Shown here one piece after another: positions 53,699 through 62,722 of a DNA stretch of 64,000 nt. The stretch spans positions 248,001 through 312,000 of the forward strand of contig NZ_FXTC01000001.1 in the NCBI RefSeq assembly GCF_900182655.1. Direction: 5' to 3'. Source of the DNA: Chryseobacterium rhizoplanae (lineage in GTDB: Bacteria > Bacteroidota > Bacteroidia > Flavobacteriales > Weeksellaceae). The position numbers were made by a program, and so were the translations under genes. Below the pieces are notes generated by a model, which was given only the letters and a program-made list of their open reading frames with translations, did not search any database and had not been told where the DNA came from. How positions within the stretch are numbered: the first letter of the stretch is position 1; each line of letters starts with the position of its first letter.

Positions 53699-53947
53699 AT
53701 GGAAAAAGAATTATCACAATTAACCGACCAGGAATTATTGATAAAGAAAAAAGAAGCTAAATCCGGCAATATTCTCAATGCTGTACTTCTGGGAGTAATG
53801 GTAGGTATTTCGATTTACAGCACCATAACTGATGGTTTCGGGTTTCTGACTGTCTTGCCATTATTTTTTATAGGTTCTATTGCCAGCCGCTGGAATAAAA
53901 ATAAAAAACAGTTAGACGAAGAATTAAACTCCAGAAATCTGAAATAA
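53699..53947 (+). CDS. Small two-helix membrane protein
   Basis: 82 residues from ATG 53699. Charged N-terminus, two hydrophobic segments (ILNAVLLGVMVGISIYS and GFLTVLPLFFIGSIA) and a Lys/Asn-rich tail. No domain recognised. One base before the next gene, so cotranscribed. Confidence 0.7.
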   Translation: MEKELSQLTDQELLIKKKEAKSGNILNAVLLGVMVGISIYSTITDGFGFLTVLPLFFIGSIASRWNKNKKQLDEELNSRNLK

Positions 53948-53948
53948 A

Positions 53949-54356
53949 ATGCAGGAGTTTAACAGGCAAACAAAAGAGGGTGCAGTAGCCTATTTCCGTC
54001 ACTGTATAAAAAACGGAGATGCTGCAGGAGCATTAAGCTGTTTTCATCCTGAAGCAGTCTACATTGATAGAGATGGGAAAGAGCTGAGAGGACTTGAACA
54101 GATAAGTCTGGCAATGAATGAGATCTGCAGATTAAAGTTGGATATCCAAGGAGAAGTTCCCCACGTGACGGTTGTGAATGATGTTGCGATGTGGCTTGAT
54201 CAGTGGGAAATGACGGGAATTGCTCCGGATGGACATGCTATACACATGACTGGTCATACTTCGTGCATTATGAAAAAAAACGAAGATGGGGAATGGCTGT
54301 GGCTGGTTGACAATCCTTTTGGAACTGCTATACTTAAAAATGATAACATGGTATGA
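53949..54356 (+). CDS. SnoaL-like / ketosteroid isomerase-like protein
   Basis: 135 residues of the NTF2-like cone fold: AVAYFRHCIKNGDAAGALSCFHPEAVYIDRDGKELRG is the typical N-terminal half, followed by strands with AMWLDQWEMTG and HTSCIMKKNEDGEWLWLVDNP. Substrate unknown. Confidence 0.8.
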   Translation: MQEFNRQTKEGAVAYFRHCIKNGDAAGALSCFHPEAVYIDRDGKELRGLEQISLAMNEICRLKLDIQGEVPHVTVVNDVAMWLDQWEMTGIAPDGHAIHMTGHTSCIMKKNEDGEWLWLVDNPFGTAILKNDNMV

Positions 54357-54414
54357 AATCTACAATCATCTTTTGATAATCAAATGGATGTGGTCTTTTG
54401 ATTCCTGATTTCTA

Positions 54415-54447
54415 ACCCTTGTCAAGGTTTTAAACCTTGACAAGGGT
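54415..54447. repeat. Perfect palindrome, second copy of the argF'-argB hairpin
   Basis: Arms ACCCTTGTCAAGGTTT and AAACCTTGACAAGGGT around one T. The inner 29 bp are identical to those at 1271-1299. Confidence 0.9.
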
Positions 54448-54474
54448 AGGGATAAAGCCTTTCAGAAACAAAAT

Positions 54475-54506
54475 AAAAAACCTTCAGATCAGTTCTGAAG
54501 GTTTTT
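54475..54506. terminator. Bidirectional terminator
   Basis: AAAAACCTTCAGA and TCTGAAGGTTTTT form a long stem between convergent genes. Confidence 0.88.
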
Positions 54507-54529
54507 ATTTAATCGGTCGGATATTGATT

Positions 54530-55984
54530 TTAATTACGCAAAAACTGACCAATTCCCGGAGAATCAAAAGTAAAAGCATTTTGACTTTCCGACTTATCAA
54601 TTTTATTACTGATAGTCAATGCCCATAATACTAATTCTTTACAGAAATTTTGATCTTCAGAACTTAGATCAGAAGCATTTTCTTCTACTACAGCTGTAAG
54701 AGGAGCTATCCCATCGAGTTTAGCATAAAACTCTTCATCCGTATCATTATAATTAAGTTCCAGATGATTTTTATTGAACCATCTGATCAGGTCGGTATAA
54801 GGAGTTTTGATACCTTCTTTTTCAAGTTTGGGGATGCGTGGGAACAGGCTTTCAAATTGGGTCATAACCGCTTTGTCAATCAGTATTTTGGCAACATAAT
54901 CAGCACCTTCCTGCTCTCCTTCATATACCAGTTCAATTTTCCCTGTGATAGAAGGAATTATGGACATGAAATCAAGCAGGCGGACAGTAGTTCGCTCCGC
55001 TCCGGATTCAATCAAACGTAATTTGGCTGCGGCAATTAAATTCTCCATAGCGCTGATGGTCAGACGGGCGCTCACACCACTTTTTGCATCTACATATTCA
55101 CTGATACGTGCTGCAAAAGCTACTTCCTCTAAAAGATCTTTCGCCAGGTCAGGAATCTGTATCTGTGCTTTATCTTCAGCAGAAATCAATGCCTCCTGTT
55201 CTGTGATCTGTCTGGCAAGAGCAATTGTTTTTGGATAATGGGTGAAAATCTGGGACCCGATTCTGTCTTTCAATGGAGTTACAATACTTCCTCTGTTGGT
55301 ATAATCCTCCGGATTGGCCGTGAAAACAAACTGAATATCAAGCGGCATTCTCAGCTGGAAACCACGGATCTGAATGTCTCCTTCCTGCAAAATATTAAAC
55401 AGGGAAACCTGGATGCGGGCCTGTAAATCCGGCAATTCATTTAAAACAAAAATAGAACGGTTCGCACGCGGAATCATTCCGTAATGTAAAACACGCTCAT
55501 CGGAATAGGGAAGTTTTAAAGTAGCTGCTTTGATGGGGTCTATATCACCAATTAAATCCGCAACATTAACATCGGGAGTAGCCAGTTTTTCATAGAAACG
55601 GTGAGAACGGTGTACCCATGAAATCGGAGTGTCATCACCCAGTTCATCAATCAGATCTTTGGCATATTTTGAAATTGGCTGGAATGGACTGTCATTGATT
55701 TCCGATCCTTTTACGATGGGCATATACTCATCAAGCAGGTTGACCATACTTCTTGCAATTCTTGTTTTTGCCTGTCCGCGCAGCCCAAGTAAATTGATGT
55801 GGTGGCCAGCAAGAATGGCTTTTTTCAATTGGGGAACCACGGTGTCTTCATAACCCCAAAGTCCTTCAAATACAGGTTCTTTAGCTTTGATCCTGGCAAT
55901 TAAGTTTGCCTGGATTTCTTCATTAATCGTTTTATGGGTATAACCGGATTCTTTTAATTCTTTGAATGTAATATCGTTTTTCAT
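54530..55984 (-). CDS. MoxR/chelatase-type AAA+ ATPase
   Basis: 484 residues. Walker A variant GLRGQAKTR near residue 67, Walker B FVLNELPDL near 180, and the FTANPEDYTNRG sensor region near 225 show a magnesium-chelatase/MoxR-like AAA+ ATPase. Such proteins work with VWA proteins to insert metals or remodel partners. The VWA gene is 58 bp upstream in the same orientation, so the two form a functional pair with unknown client. Confidence 0.88.
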   Translation of the reverse strand: MKNDITFKELKESGYTHKTINEEIQANLIARIKAKEPVFEGLWGYEDTVVPQLKKAILAGHHINLLGLRGQAKTRIARSMVNLLDEYMPIVKGSEINDSPFQPISKYAKDLIDELGDDTPISWVHRSHRFYEKLATPDVNVADLIGDIDPIKAATLKLPYSDERVLHYGMIPRANRSIFVLNELPDLQARIQVSLFNILQEGDIQIRGFQLRMPLDIQFVFTANPEDYTNRGSIVTPLKDRIGSQIFTHYPKTIALARQITEQEALISAEDKAQIQIPDLAKDLLEEVAFAARISEYVDAKSGVSARLTISAMENLIAAAKLRLIESGAERTTVRLLDFMSIIPSITGKIELVYEGEQEGADYVAKILIDKAVMTQFESLFPRIPKLEKEGIKTPYTDLIRWFNKNHLELNYNDTDEEFYAKLDGIAPLTAVVEENASDLSSEDQNFCKELVLWALTISNKIDKSESQNAFTFDSPGIGQFLRN

Positions 55985-56042
55985 TTTTGTAATACTATTT
56001 ATCTGATCAGATTTTTAGGTCAAATGATTTAAAATCTGATAT

Positions 56043-57182
56043 TTATATTCTTCTTATTCTGTTTTTTTCGTAATCCTCGAAGATCATTTGCCCTAAACCT
56101 GACAGCCCTGTCAGAAACGCTTTTCCTTTGTTCTGAGCTGTAAATTCTTCTACAAACTGTCGCAGGTAAGGATCTTGGGCAATCATAAAAGTAGTGATCG
56201 GAATTTTAAGCTTTCTCGCCTGTGCAGCTCTGTTAAGGCATTGGTTCACAATCTTTTCATCCAATCCGAAGCTGTTCATATAAAATTCACCGCTCGGCAG
56301 TTGAATACAACTTGGTTTTCCATCGGTGATCATGAAGATCTGCTTGTTGGTATTTCTTTTTCTGCGAAGAATGTCCATGGCCAGCTCCAGGCCGGCTACC
56401 GTATTGGTATGATAAGGCCCTACTTTTAAATAGGGAAGGTCTTTGATTTTGATGGGCCACGCTTCATTTCCAAAAACAATGATATCAATGGAATCTTTGG
56501 GGTATTTCCGTTTAATCAGTTCCACAAGTGCCATGGCAACCTTTTTCGCCGGAGTAATACGGTCTTCACCGTATAAGATCATGGAGTGGCTGATGTCTAT
56601 CATCAGGACGGTACTCATCTGTGCCTTATGTTTGGTTTCCTCTACAATGAGATCGTCTTCCGTAAGGCGCAGGTCCGAGATTCCGTTGTTGATTTGTGCA
56701 TTCTTTAAACTTTCAGTCATGTTTACGGCTGCTAAGTCGTCTCCATATTGGAAGGAACGGTTTTCACCATCGCATTCGTCCCCAATTCCAGTTTTGCTGG
56801 TACGGTGATTTCCTGCTCCGTTTTTCTTCAGTTTTCCGAATATCTGATCTAAAGCATACTCGCGAAGGGCGGCTTCCAGTTTTGGGGTTAATATATTTTT
56901 GCCTTTTCCACTGCCGGTATTGCCTTCTTCAGGGTCTTCTTCTTTGATATAGCCACGTTTTTTCAAGTCATCTTCAAAATCCTGAAGAGTATATTCATCA
57001 CTGAAAATATCATATTCCTTATCAAGCATATCAAGCCATTCAAAGGCTTCCTCAAGATCTCCGGAAGTATGGGTGAGCAAATCTTTGAAAACATCAAAGA
57101 CCCGGTCAAAATGAGATAATTCCTCCGGCACATGTTTACTGAATACAAAGCCTTTCTGAGGATTAAAATTTTTATCTGTCAT
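56043..57182 (-). CDS. VWA domain protein paired with the MoxR-type ATPase
   Basis: 379 residues. The C-terminal half is a von Willebrand A domain with MIDAS motif DISHS in VLMIDISHSMIL near residue 195 and a Thr/Asp site near MITDGKPS at 290. The N-terminal half is acidic and helical (FEWLDMLDKEYDIFSDEYTL). This is the adaptor subunit expected for the ATPase downstream. Confidence 0.87.
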   Translation of the reverse strand: MTDKNFNPQKGFVFSKHVPEELSHFDRVFDVFKDLLTHTSGDLEEAFEWLDMLDKEYDIFSDEYTLQDFEDDLKKRGYIKEEDPEEGNTGSGKGKNILTPKLEAALREYALDQIFGKLKKNGAGNHRTSKTGIGDECDGENRSFQYGDDLAAVNMTESLKNAQINNGISDLRLTEDDLIVEETKHKAQMSTVLMIDISHSMILYGEDRITPAKKVAMALVELIKRKYPKDSIDIIVFGNEAWPIKIKDLPYLKVGPYHTNTVAGLELAMDILRRKRNTNKQIFMITDGKPSCIQLPSGEFYMNSFGLDEKIVNQCLNRAAQARKLKIPITTFMIAQDPYLRQFVEEFTAQNKGKAFLTGLSGLGQMIFEDYEKNRIRRI

Positions 57183-57394
57183 AAGATGATAAATCTGTTT
57201 TTGCTGTTATTATCTTTTGAATATTTCAGAGAATATAATGAATTGTCTGAAGCATTCTTTAATTCGTTTCAATCTGAAAAGTTAGGAAAATATCATCTCA
57301 AGATTTCCTTAGAGAAATAGAAAATACTAATGATTATGATATGAAATTAGAATATTAGATCTTATGTTTTGCAAGTATTGAATAGTATATGATA

Positions 57395-57426
57395 AAAAAT
57401 GCACAATATAAGGGTTGTGCATTTTT
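57395..57426. terminator. Bidirectional terminator-like hairpin
   Basis: AAAAATGCACAA (57395-57406) and TTGTGCATTTTT (57415-57426) form a perfect 12-bp stem, downstream of the DUF2000 gene. Confidence 0.85.
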
Positions 57427-57459
57427 AGTATTATAAGAAATTGACCTTTAATAAGGCTT

Positions 57460-57870
57460 TTATTCATGATATTTTAGCCCGTCTAAAGCTTTATCAACCT
57501 TTTTATTTTCGCCATATACAATTATACCAACCAGATCCAGATGGTCTGCAGTATGTTTTGCTATTTCAAGAACATTTTCTTCACCTGACCTTGTATCAAA
57601 AAGCTGTCGGGTATAGATTCCTATTGCCAGCTCACGGTCTTTTGCCCGGCGGAATGCTCTCTGAAGCTTTTCTGCATTATCTGCTTTATAGATAAGGGTA
57701 GGGTGTTTGATAAAAGCTAAATATTCTTCATGATCTGCAGTAATGAACTTTTCACCATGGGTTTCAGGAAATTCAATTGCAATACTTCCGGCCAAAAAAG
57801 AAACAACATTAAGTTTTTGCCATGGCAACAGATCGTCTTTGATAACGATGGATACTTTTTTATCGTACAT
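57460..57870 (-). CDS. DUF2000 family protein
   Basis: 136 residues with the DUF2000 pattern (SIVIKDDLLPWQKLNVVSFLAGSIA, YKADNAEKLQRAFRRAKDR, KHTADHLDLVGIIVYG), a peptidyl-tRNA-hydrolase-like fold of unknown function. It begins 3 bp after the MarR-GNAT gene and forms a two-gene operon with it. Confidence 0.8.
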   Translation of the reverse strand: MYDKKVSIVIKDDLLPWQKLNVVSFLAGSIAIEFPETHGEKFITADHEEYLAFIKHPTLIYKADNAEKLQRAFRRAKDRELAIGIYTRQLFDTRSGEENVLEIAKHTADHLDLVGIIVYGENKKVDKALDGLKYHE

Positions 57871-57873
57871 ATT

Positions 57874-58830
57874 TTAATTTTTTACATTTAATTCCATTTG
57901 AATATTACAGCGCTGATAAGGAGTTGAACGTCCGGATACTTTCTGGAAACCCAGTTTGTAATACAGATTAATGGCAGGTTTCAGGATGGTATTGCTTTCA
58001 AGGTATATTTTTGATGCTCCGGATTCTTTTGCCTTGCTGATGATGGCCTGTCCCAGAAGCCAGCCTATATTCTTTCCCTGTGCTTTGGGAGATACAGCCA
58101 TTTTTGCCAATTCAAAATCATAACCAGGGTCATCCATTTTGATAAGCGCGCAGACCCCGAGCGGTTCTTCATTGTATAAGGCAACAAGTATTTTTCCGCC
58201 TTTATTTAAGATGTATTCATCAGGGTTGTCCAATGCTTTATAATCGGCATCTTCCATTTCAAAGTAGGTAGAAATCCATTCTTCATTAAGTGCTTTAAAT
58301 GCGGATTGGTATTTCGGATTATAATCAACGATTTTTACATTTTTACTTTCGCGTGCCTTTTTCTGTTCTCTTACTCTTGAAAGCAAAGATTTCTGTTCAA
58401 AAAGGTGTTCCCATTCTGCAAGTGCTTCCCAGAGATTATGAGTTGCTTCGTCAATCATTTCATCGATGGCATGGTCAACATCTATGCACTGGATTTTTAT
58501 ATTTTCAGAAAGTTCTTTTCCTTTTTCCGTAAGTATGGCAATATTTCTCCTCTTATCATTGGACTGCTGATTGTCCTTAACCAATCCTGCCGTGGTCATT
58601 TCTTTGATAATTTTGGTCACTGAAGGTTGAGAATGTCCTATTTCTTCAGCGATTTCTGTAATGGTCTTTGAGCCACCTTCGGAGAGAACGAAGAATACCG
58701 GGAACCATTTTGGTGAAAAGTCAGCACCATAAAGTTCATAAATCTTTGCTGCTTCTTCTGTAATATTTGAAGCCATAAACCGCAACCGGCTCCCCAATGC
58801 AATTTTTCCTGTTTTTTCAAATAAATCCAT
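57874..58830 (-). CDS. MarR regulator fused to a GNAT acetyltransferase
   Basis: 318 residues. The N-terminal MarR winged HTH (about 15-150, ITEIAEEIGHSQPSVTKIIKEMTTAGLV) is followed by a GNAT domain (about 168-318) with the acetyl-CoA loop in SPKAQGKNIGWLLGQ near 245 and YYKLGFQKV near 292. The combination is a known but uncommon fusion. A palindrome 17 bp upstream is a probable self-operator. Confidence 0.9.
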   Translation of the reverse strand: MDLFEKTGKIALGSRLRFMASNITEEAAKIYELYGADFSPKWFPVFFVLSEGGSKTITEIAEEIGHSQPSVTKIIKEMTTAGLVKDNQQSNDKRRNIAILTEKGKELSENIKIQCIDVDHAIDEMIDEATHNLWEALAEWEHLFEQKSLLSRVREQKKARESKNVKIVDYNPKYQSAFKALNEEWISTYFEMEDADYKALDNPDEYILNKGGKILVALYNEEPLGVCALIKMDDPGYDFELAKMAVSPKAQGKNIGWLLGQAIISKAKESGASKIYLESNTILKPAINLYYKLGFQKVSGRSTPYQRCNIQMELNVKN

Positions 58831-58846
58831 ACGTATAATTAATTAT

Positions 58847-58858
58847 ATAACTAGTTAT
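58847..58858. promoter_or_regulatory. Palindrome ATAACTAGTTAT, probable MarR operator
   Basis: A perfect 12-bp palindrome 17 bp upstream of the MarR-GNAT start codon, the usual place and size for MarR autorepression. Confidence 0.6.
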
Positions 58859-59327
58859 GCAAATGTAATGAATTAATAAATACTGCAATAAATATTTTGA
58901 TTAAAAAAGCACGGAATGAATTTAATTATTTTAAAATGTGCGTGTTAAGGTTTTTTTGGTTTGTAGATTAAAGACAAGAGTGTAGGACTGCTTTTTTTAT
59001 GCTCTGTTGATCAAATATTATTCAGTAGATATAATAAAATAGGCAGATACAGAATATTTTAAAGAACCCAACTTTTGCAATTGATATAAAAAAATGGATT
59101 TACGTAACTAAAACTGAATATTTATATGGCATTTTGATATAGAAAAAAAATAAATTCTGTGAGTTTTATCAAATATTCATTATTATAAGAAGACAAAAAT
59201 TACTTTAACTTTGCGAATAAGATGATATACTGCTATTATGAAATTGTTGAAAATAATAGTATATTGTTGAAGGCTAATATCTAATGGACTTATGTGGTCA
59301 GGAAATTAATTTAACTGATAAACAAAT
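58859..59327. other. AT-rich non-coding region before the histidine kinase
   Basis: No supported gene. TAACTTTG at 59206-59213 fits a -7 box for the histidine kinase about 115 bp downstream, without a clear -33 element. A loose inverted repeat TATACTGCTATTAT / ATAATAGTATAT lies at 59225-59263. Confidence 0.4.
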
Positions 59328-61061
59328 ATGAAATATAAATTCTTAAATTTTAAATTGAGAAAACTTGTTCATTACTCATTGATCCTTTGTATTTTACTGA
59401 TACAGGTCATTATCGCCATATTTTTTTATAATGAATTTGTCAACGGAAAGAAGCTGAAGTTTATTAAAGACCAGCTGGAAGAGAGCCGTGCATTAGGAGG
59501 ATTGACGGATAACTCCAGGAAAGATTTTCTGGATGCCCAGGAACATCTGCAGAAATATATGGCTACTCAGGATAATAATGAGCTGCAGCTCTATTTTCAG
59601 TCGTTGAGAAAACTTAAAATCAATTTTGATAAGATTGGTGAATATGAAAATACAAGCCCAAGGCTAAAAAAGAATCTTGCCGCTCACAGACAGGATACCC
59701 TGAAGACCGCAAAACTGAAAACATTGATAGATTCAGTATATCAGACATCTCTGAATCCGCCGGCAAAGATAGAAGAGAAGCAATATGAACCTGCAAAGTA
59801 TAAAAATGACTTTGAAGATCTGAAAATTCAAACCCGCACTTATGCAGACACTGTTAAAAAGAAAGGTTTTTTCGGTCGTTTAAAAGATGCTGTAACAGGG
59901 AAAGTGGATGTTCAGAAAGAAAGTACGGTGATCACGATGACCAACAACAAAACGCTGGATCTTTCTCAGGTTAAATCTAAAATGGACAACACGATAAAGT
60001 CTATGGATAAGCATTATGCTGCTGAAGTAAAAAAAGTACAGATGCTTGCTGCCCAAAAACAGAAGAATAACCTGCAGTTTTACAGCAATTTCAGTAAACT
60101 GCTGGTGTATAGCAACGGCTTAATAGAAGTGTACGAAAATGCCATCAAAGATTTTAAAACTGAACTGGAAAAAGAATATAACGAGCAGAGCTCTAATAAT
60201 AACAAGATCAGGACGTATCTGGTATTGGGATTGATGATTCTTATGTTTATTGTATCCATTCTGATCATGTATTTTACAAGAATGGCGTTTATTTATGAAC
60301 AAAAACTGGATGCTGCCAATAAAGAGATTAAGAAGAACCTTAATTTTAAAAACAGAATTCTGGGAATGCTGAGCCACGATCTGAGATCTCCGTTAAAAAT
60401 CATTAATATTTTTATAGATAAGATCCACAGAACCACAGAGGACGAAACGATAAAGGATTATCTAAAATCCATCAAGTTTACCAACAGTACCCTGCTTCTG
60501 CAATCTAACCAGATCCTGGAATACACTAAAAATGAGAATGCTGAAAAAGAACTTATAAAATCGGTTTTCAATCTTAAAGATGAAATCAGTTCTATTGTGA
60601 AGGTAATTACTCCTTATCTGGAAACCAGAAACAACAGGTTTGTGGTAACAGACAGAATTCCTGAAGAGGTAGAGGTCTATTCGGATAATATAAGAATCAA
60701 TCAGATTTTCATGAATATCCTGGGGAATGCCAATAAATTTACAGAAAACGGGCAGATTGATCTCGTTATGGCTATAGAACCCATAGAAGAAAATAAAATT
60801 TCCCTGATTACAACGGTAGGAGATACCGGAGTGGGGATATCAGAATCTGATCTTGGTAAAATTTTTGATCCTTATTATCAGGGAATGGTATCTGATGAGG
60901 TAGATAATCTGGGAGCCGGACTTGGTCTTAACCTGGTAAAAGAAATTGTAGAGCTTTTCGACGGCGATATATCAGTGGAAAGCAAATTGCACAAAGGAAC
61001 GAAAGTGACATTCAGGATCAATTTAAATCGTAATAATAATGGAAACACCAATTCAAAATAA
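59328..61061 (+). CDS. Sensor histidine kinase
   Basis: 577 residues. Membrane helices at about 15-38 and 292-315 enclose a helical extracytoplasmic domain of about 250 residues. HisKA follows with phospho-His in MLSHDLRSPLKI near residue 353. HATPase motifs are NILGNANKFTENG near 465, GDTGVGIS near 505 and GAGLGLNLVKEI near 533. It overlaps the response regulator gene by 23 bp and is certainly its partner. Signal unknown. Confidence 0.93.
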   Translation: MKYKFLNFKLRKLVHYSLILCILLIQVIIAIFFYNEFVNGKKLKFIKDQLEESRALGGLTDNSRKDFLDAQEHLQKYMATQDNNELQLYFQSLRKLKINFDKIGEYENTSPRLKKNLAAHRQDTLKTAKLKTLIDSVYQTSLNPPAKIEEKQYEPAKYKNDFEDLKIQTRTYADTVKKKGFFGRLKDAVTGKVDVQKESTVITMTNNKTLDLSQVKSKMDNTIKSMDKHYAAEVKKVQMLAAQKQKNNLQFYSNFSKLLVYSNGLIEVYENAIKDFKTELEKEYNEQSSNNNKIRTYLVLGLMILMFIVSILIMYFTRMAFIYEQKLDAANKEIKKNLNFKNRILGMLSHDLRSPLKIINIFIDKIHRTTEDETIKDYLKSIKFTNSTLLLQSNQILEYTKNENAEKELIKSVFNLKDEISSIVKVITPYLETRNNRFVVTDRIPEEVEVYSDNIRINQIFMNILGNANKFTENGQIDLVMAIEPIEENKISLITTVGDTGVGISESDLGKIFDPYYQGMVSDEVDNLGAGLGLNLVKEIVELFDGDISVESKLHKGTKVTFRINLNRNNNGNTNSK

Positions 61062-61692
61062 AGAGATTATTTTCCTGCTGGCAGACGATCACAGCATTGT
61101 ACGCCAGGGAATGGAAATTGTTATCAGTGATATTGTTCCCAACGCTAAAGTCTATCAGACATCATCCTTACATCAGGTATTGGAGCTGATAGAATCCAAA
61201 GGGGTTGAGATGGCCATCATTGATGCGCATTTCCCGGACGGAAACAGTCTGCATATTCTGCCTCAGATGAAAAGTGTAAATCCTGATCTTAAAGTTTTGA
61301 TTTTTACAGGACTTGAAGAGGATCTGCATGGCCTTAAATTTATCAAAGCGGGTGCTAACGGCTACCTGAGCAAACTGAGTGAGGAGGAAGAGGTAAGGGA
61401 AGCCATCACAACTTTTATAGAGAAAGGAGAATATTTTTCTGATCTTTTGAGGAATCTATTGGTACAGCTTGTTTACAATCCGGATCTGATAAACCCTCTC
61501 AACAGTCTTACCAAACGGGAACTGCAGATTGCAGAACTCTATGCCGAAGGATATGGAAACCTGGAAATTTCAAACAGCTTGAATATCAAACAGAATACAG
61601 TAAGCACAATCAAAAAAAATATCTTTGAAAAACTAAAGATAGAAAATATGGTTGAGCTGGTGGACCTCATTAAAACACATCATAAACTATAG
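61039..61692 (+). CDS. NarL/LuxR-type response regulator
   Basis: 217 residues. The receiver domain has acidic pocket ADDHS near 15-19 and phospho-acceptor Asp62 in AIIDAHFPDG. The C-terminal LuxR HTH is LTKRELQIAELYAEG then GNLEISNSLNIKQNTVSTIKKN. It overlaps the kinase gene, so translation is coupled. Confidence 0.94.
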   Translation: METPIQNKEIIFLLADDHSIVRQGMEIVISDIVPNAKVYQTSSLHQVLELIESKGVEMAIIDAHFPDGNSLHILPQMKSVNPDLKVLIFTGLEEDLHGLKFIKAGANGYLSKLSEEEEVREAITTFIEKGEYFSDLLRNLLVQLVYNPDLINPLNSLTKRELQIAELYAEGYGNLEISNSLNIKQNTVSTIKKNIFEKLKIENMVELVDLIKTHHKL

Positions 61693-62165
61693 CAGTCAGT
61701 AGGATATTTTTCACTTCTTTTTTGTCAGAGAATTTATTTATCGATAAATATCTATAAGTGAATCGAGATGTATCGATGGGGTTTATAGAGGATTTTATTG
61801 TGTAATGTTGTTCCTTTGTACTGTAAAATTTAAGCAATGAAAAAAGTAAATCAAAAATGCTTATTCAGGTTTTAAATTTTATACACAAAACAACAAATGA
61901 TTATAACTATACAATTAATAAACAATAGTTATAGAAACACAAATGATGGAATTAATAAAACAATGATGAAATTAAACGTGGTGATGAGTAACCTTAGATG
62001 AGCTTCTTAAAAAGCCAGATGAAAAAAACACAAATATATATAAAGAGGTTCAGTTGACAGGTTACAATTACAAAACAAAAAAGGAGGCATACAGCCTCCT
62101 TTTTTGTTTTTTATCATTTGATAAACAGATGCTGTAATCTATATCTTAGTTTTGTACTCAAAAAG
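61693..62165 (+). other. Non-coding region with a strong terminator; possible small RNA or decayed small genes
   Basis: No frame of useful length in 61693-62076. A palindrome TTTATCGATAAA lies near 61738. A perfect terminator, AAAAAAGGAGGC (62077-62088) with GCCTCCTTTTTT (62094-62105), ends the region about 385 bp after the response regulator. So either the operon has a long 3' tail or a separate small transcript ends here. Confidence 0.4.
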
Positions 62166-62564
62166 ATGACAGGAGAAAAAGATTTGGCCGTTCTGCTTCA
62201 GAACATGGAACCGGTATTGAATGCCGGAGAATATGTGTTTTGTACTGTTAAAAACCTCAGTGAGATACCGGATATAGAAAAGGTTTTGTTTTTCTTTCGG
62301 GAAACTGAAGCGGTTACCATTGTTTTAAAAAAAGAAATGGCAGATAAATGGAATATGACTTACAGTTATATTGCTTCATGGATTACTCTGAATATTCATT
62401 CTTCCTTGGAAGCTGTAGGGCTCACTGCTGCCTTCGCAAATGCCCTGAAACAGGAAAATATCAGCTGTAATGTAGTTGCCGCTTACTTTCATGATCATAT
62501 TTTTATTTCAAAAGAAGATGCTGAAAAAGCCATGAAAACCCTCAACGCATTGAAAAAGGCTTAA
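62166..62564 (+). CDS. ACT-domain protein
   Basis: 132 residues from ATG 62166 (TGEKDLAVLLQNMEPVLNAG); an earlier in-frame start would add residues before the domain. Two ACT-like halves of the DUF2241/ACT_3 type: EYVFCTVKNLSEIP and ASWITLNIHSSLEAVGLTAAFANAL, ending NVVAAYFHDHIFI. Probably binds an amino acid. Stand-alone. Confidence 0.82.
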   Translation: MTGEKDLAVLLQNMEPVLNAGEYVFCTVKNLSEIPDIEKVLFFFRETEAVTIVLKKEMADKWNMTYSYIASWITLNIHSSLEAVGLTAAFANALKQENISCNVVAAYFHDHIFISKEDAEKAMKTLNALKKA

Positions 62565-62722
62565 GAAATTTCAAAAAATCATCTTCACATTTTCCACTTG
62601 TCATTTTCACCTTCAAAAATGTCTAATTGAATTCCTAAAATGTCCTGTTGATAATGCTTTTGCGTGTTCTGCCTGTTTTTGTGTTTTATGTTTGCACCAT
62701 AATCAAACAAAAATAAACTACA

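Noticed and set aside
57186..57320. 44-codon frame in the gap upstream of the VWA gene
   Set aside because: It has one hydrophobic stretch but no start context or similarity; it could be chance in AT-rich DNA.
59328..61692. Possibility that kinase and regulator form a hybrid protein
   Set aside because: They are in different frames with a 23-bp overlap and separate start and stop codons, so they are two proteins.
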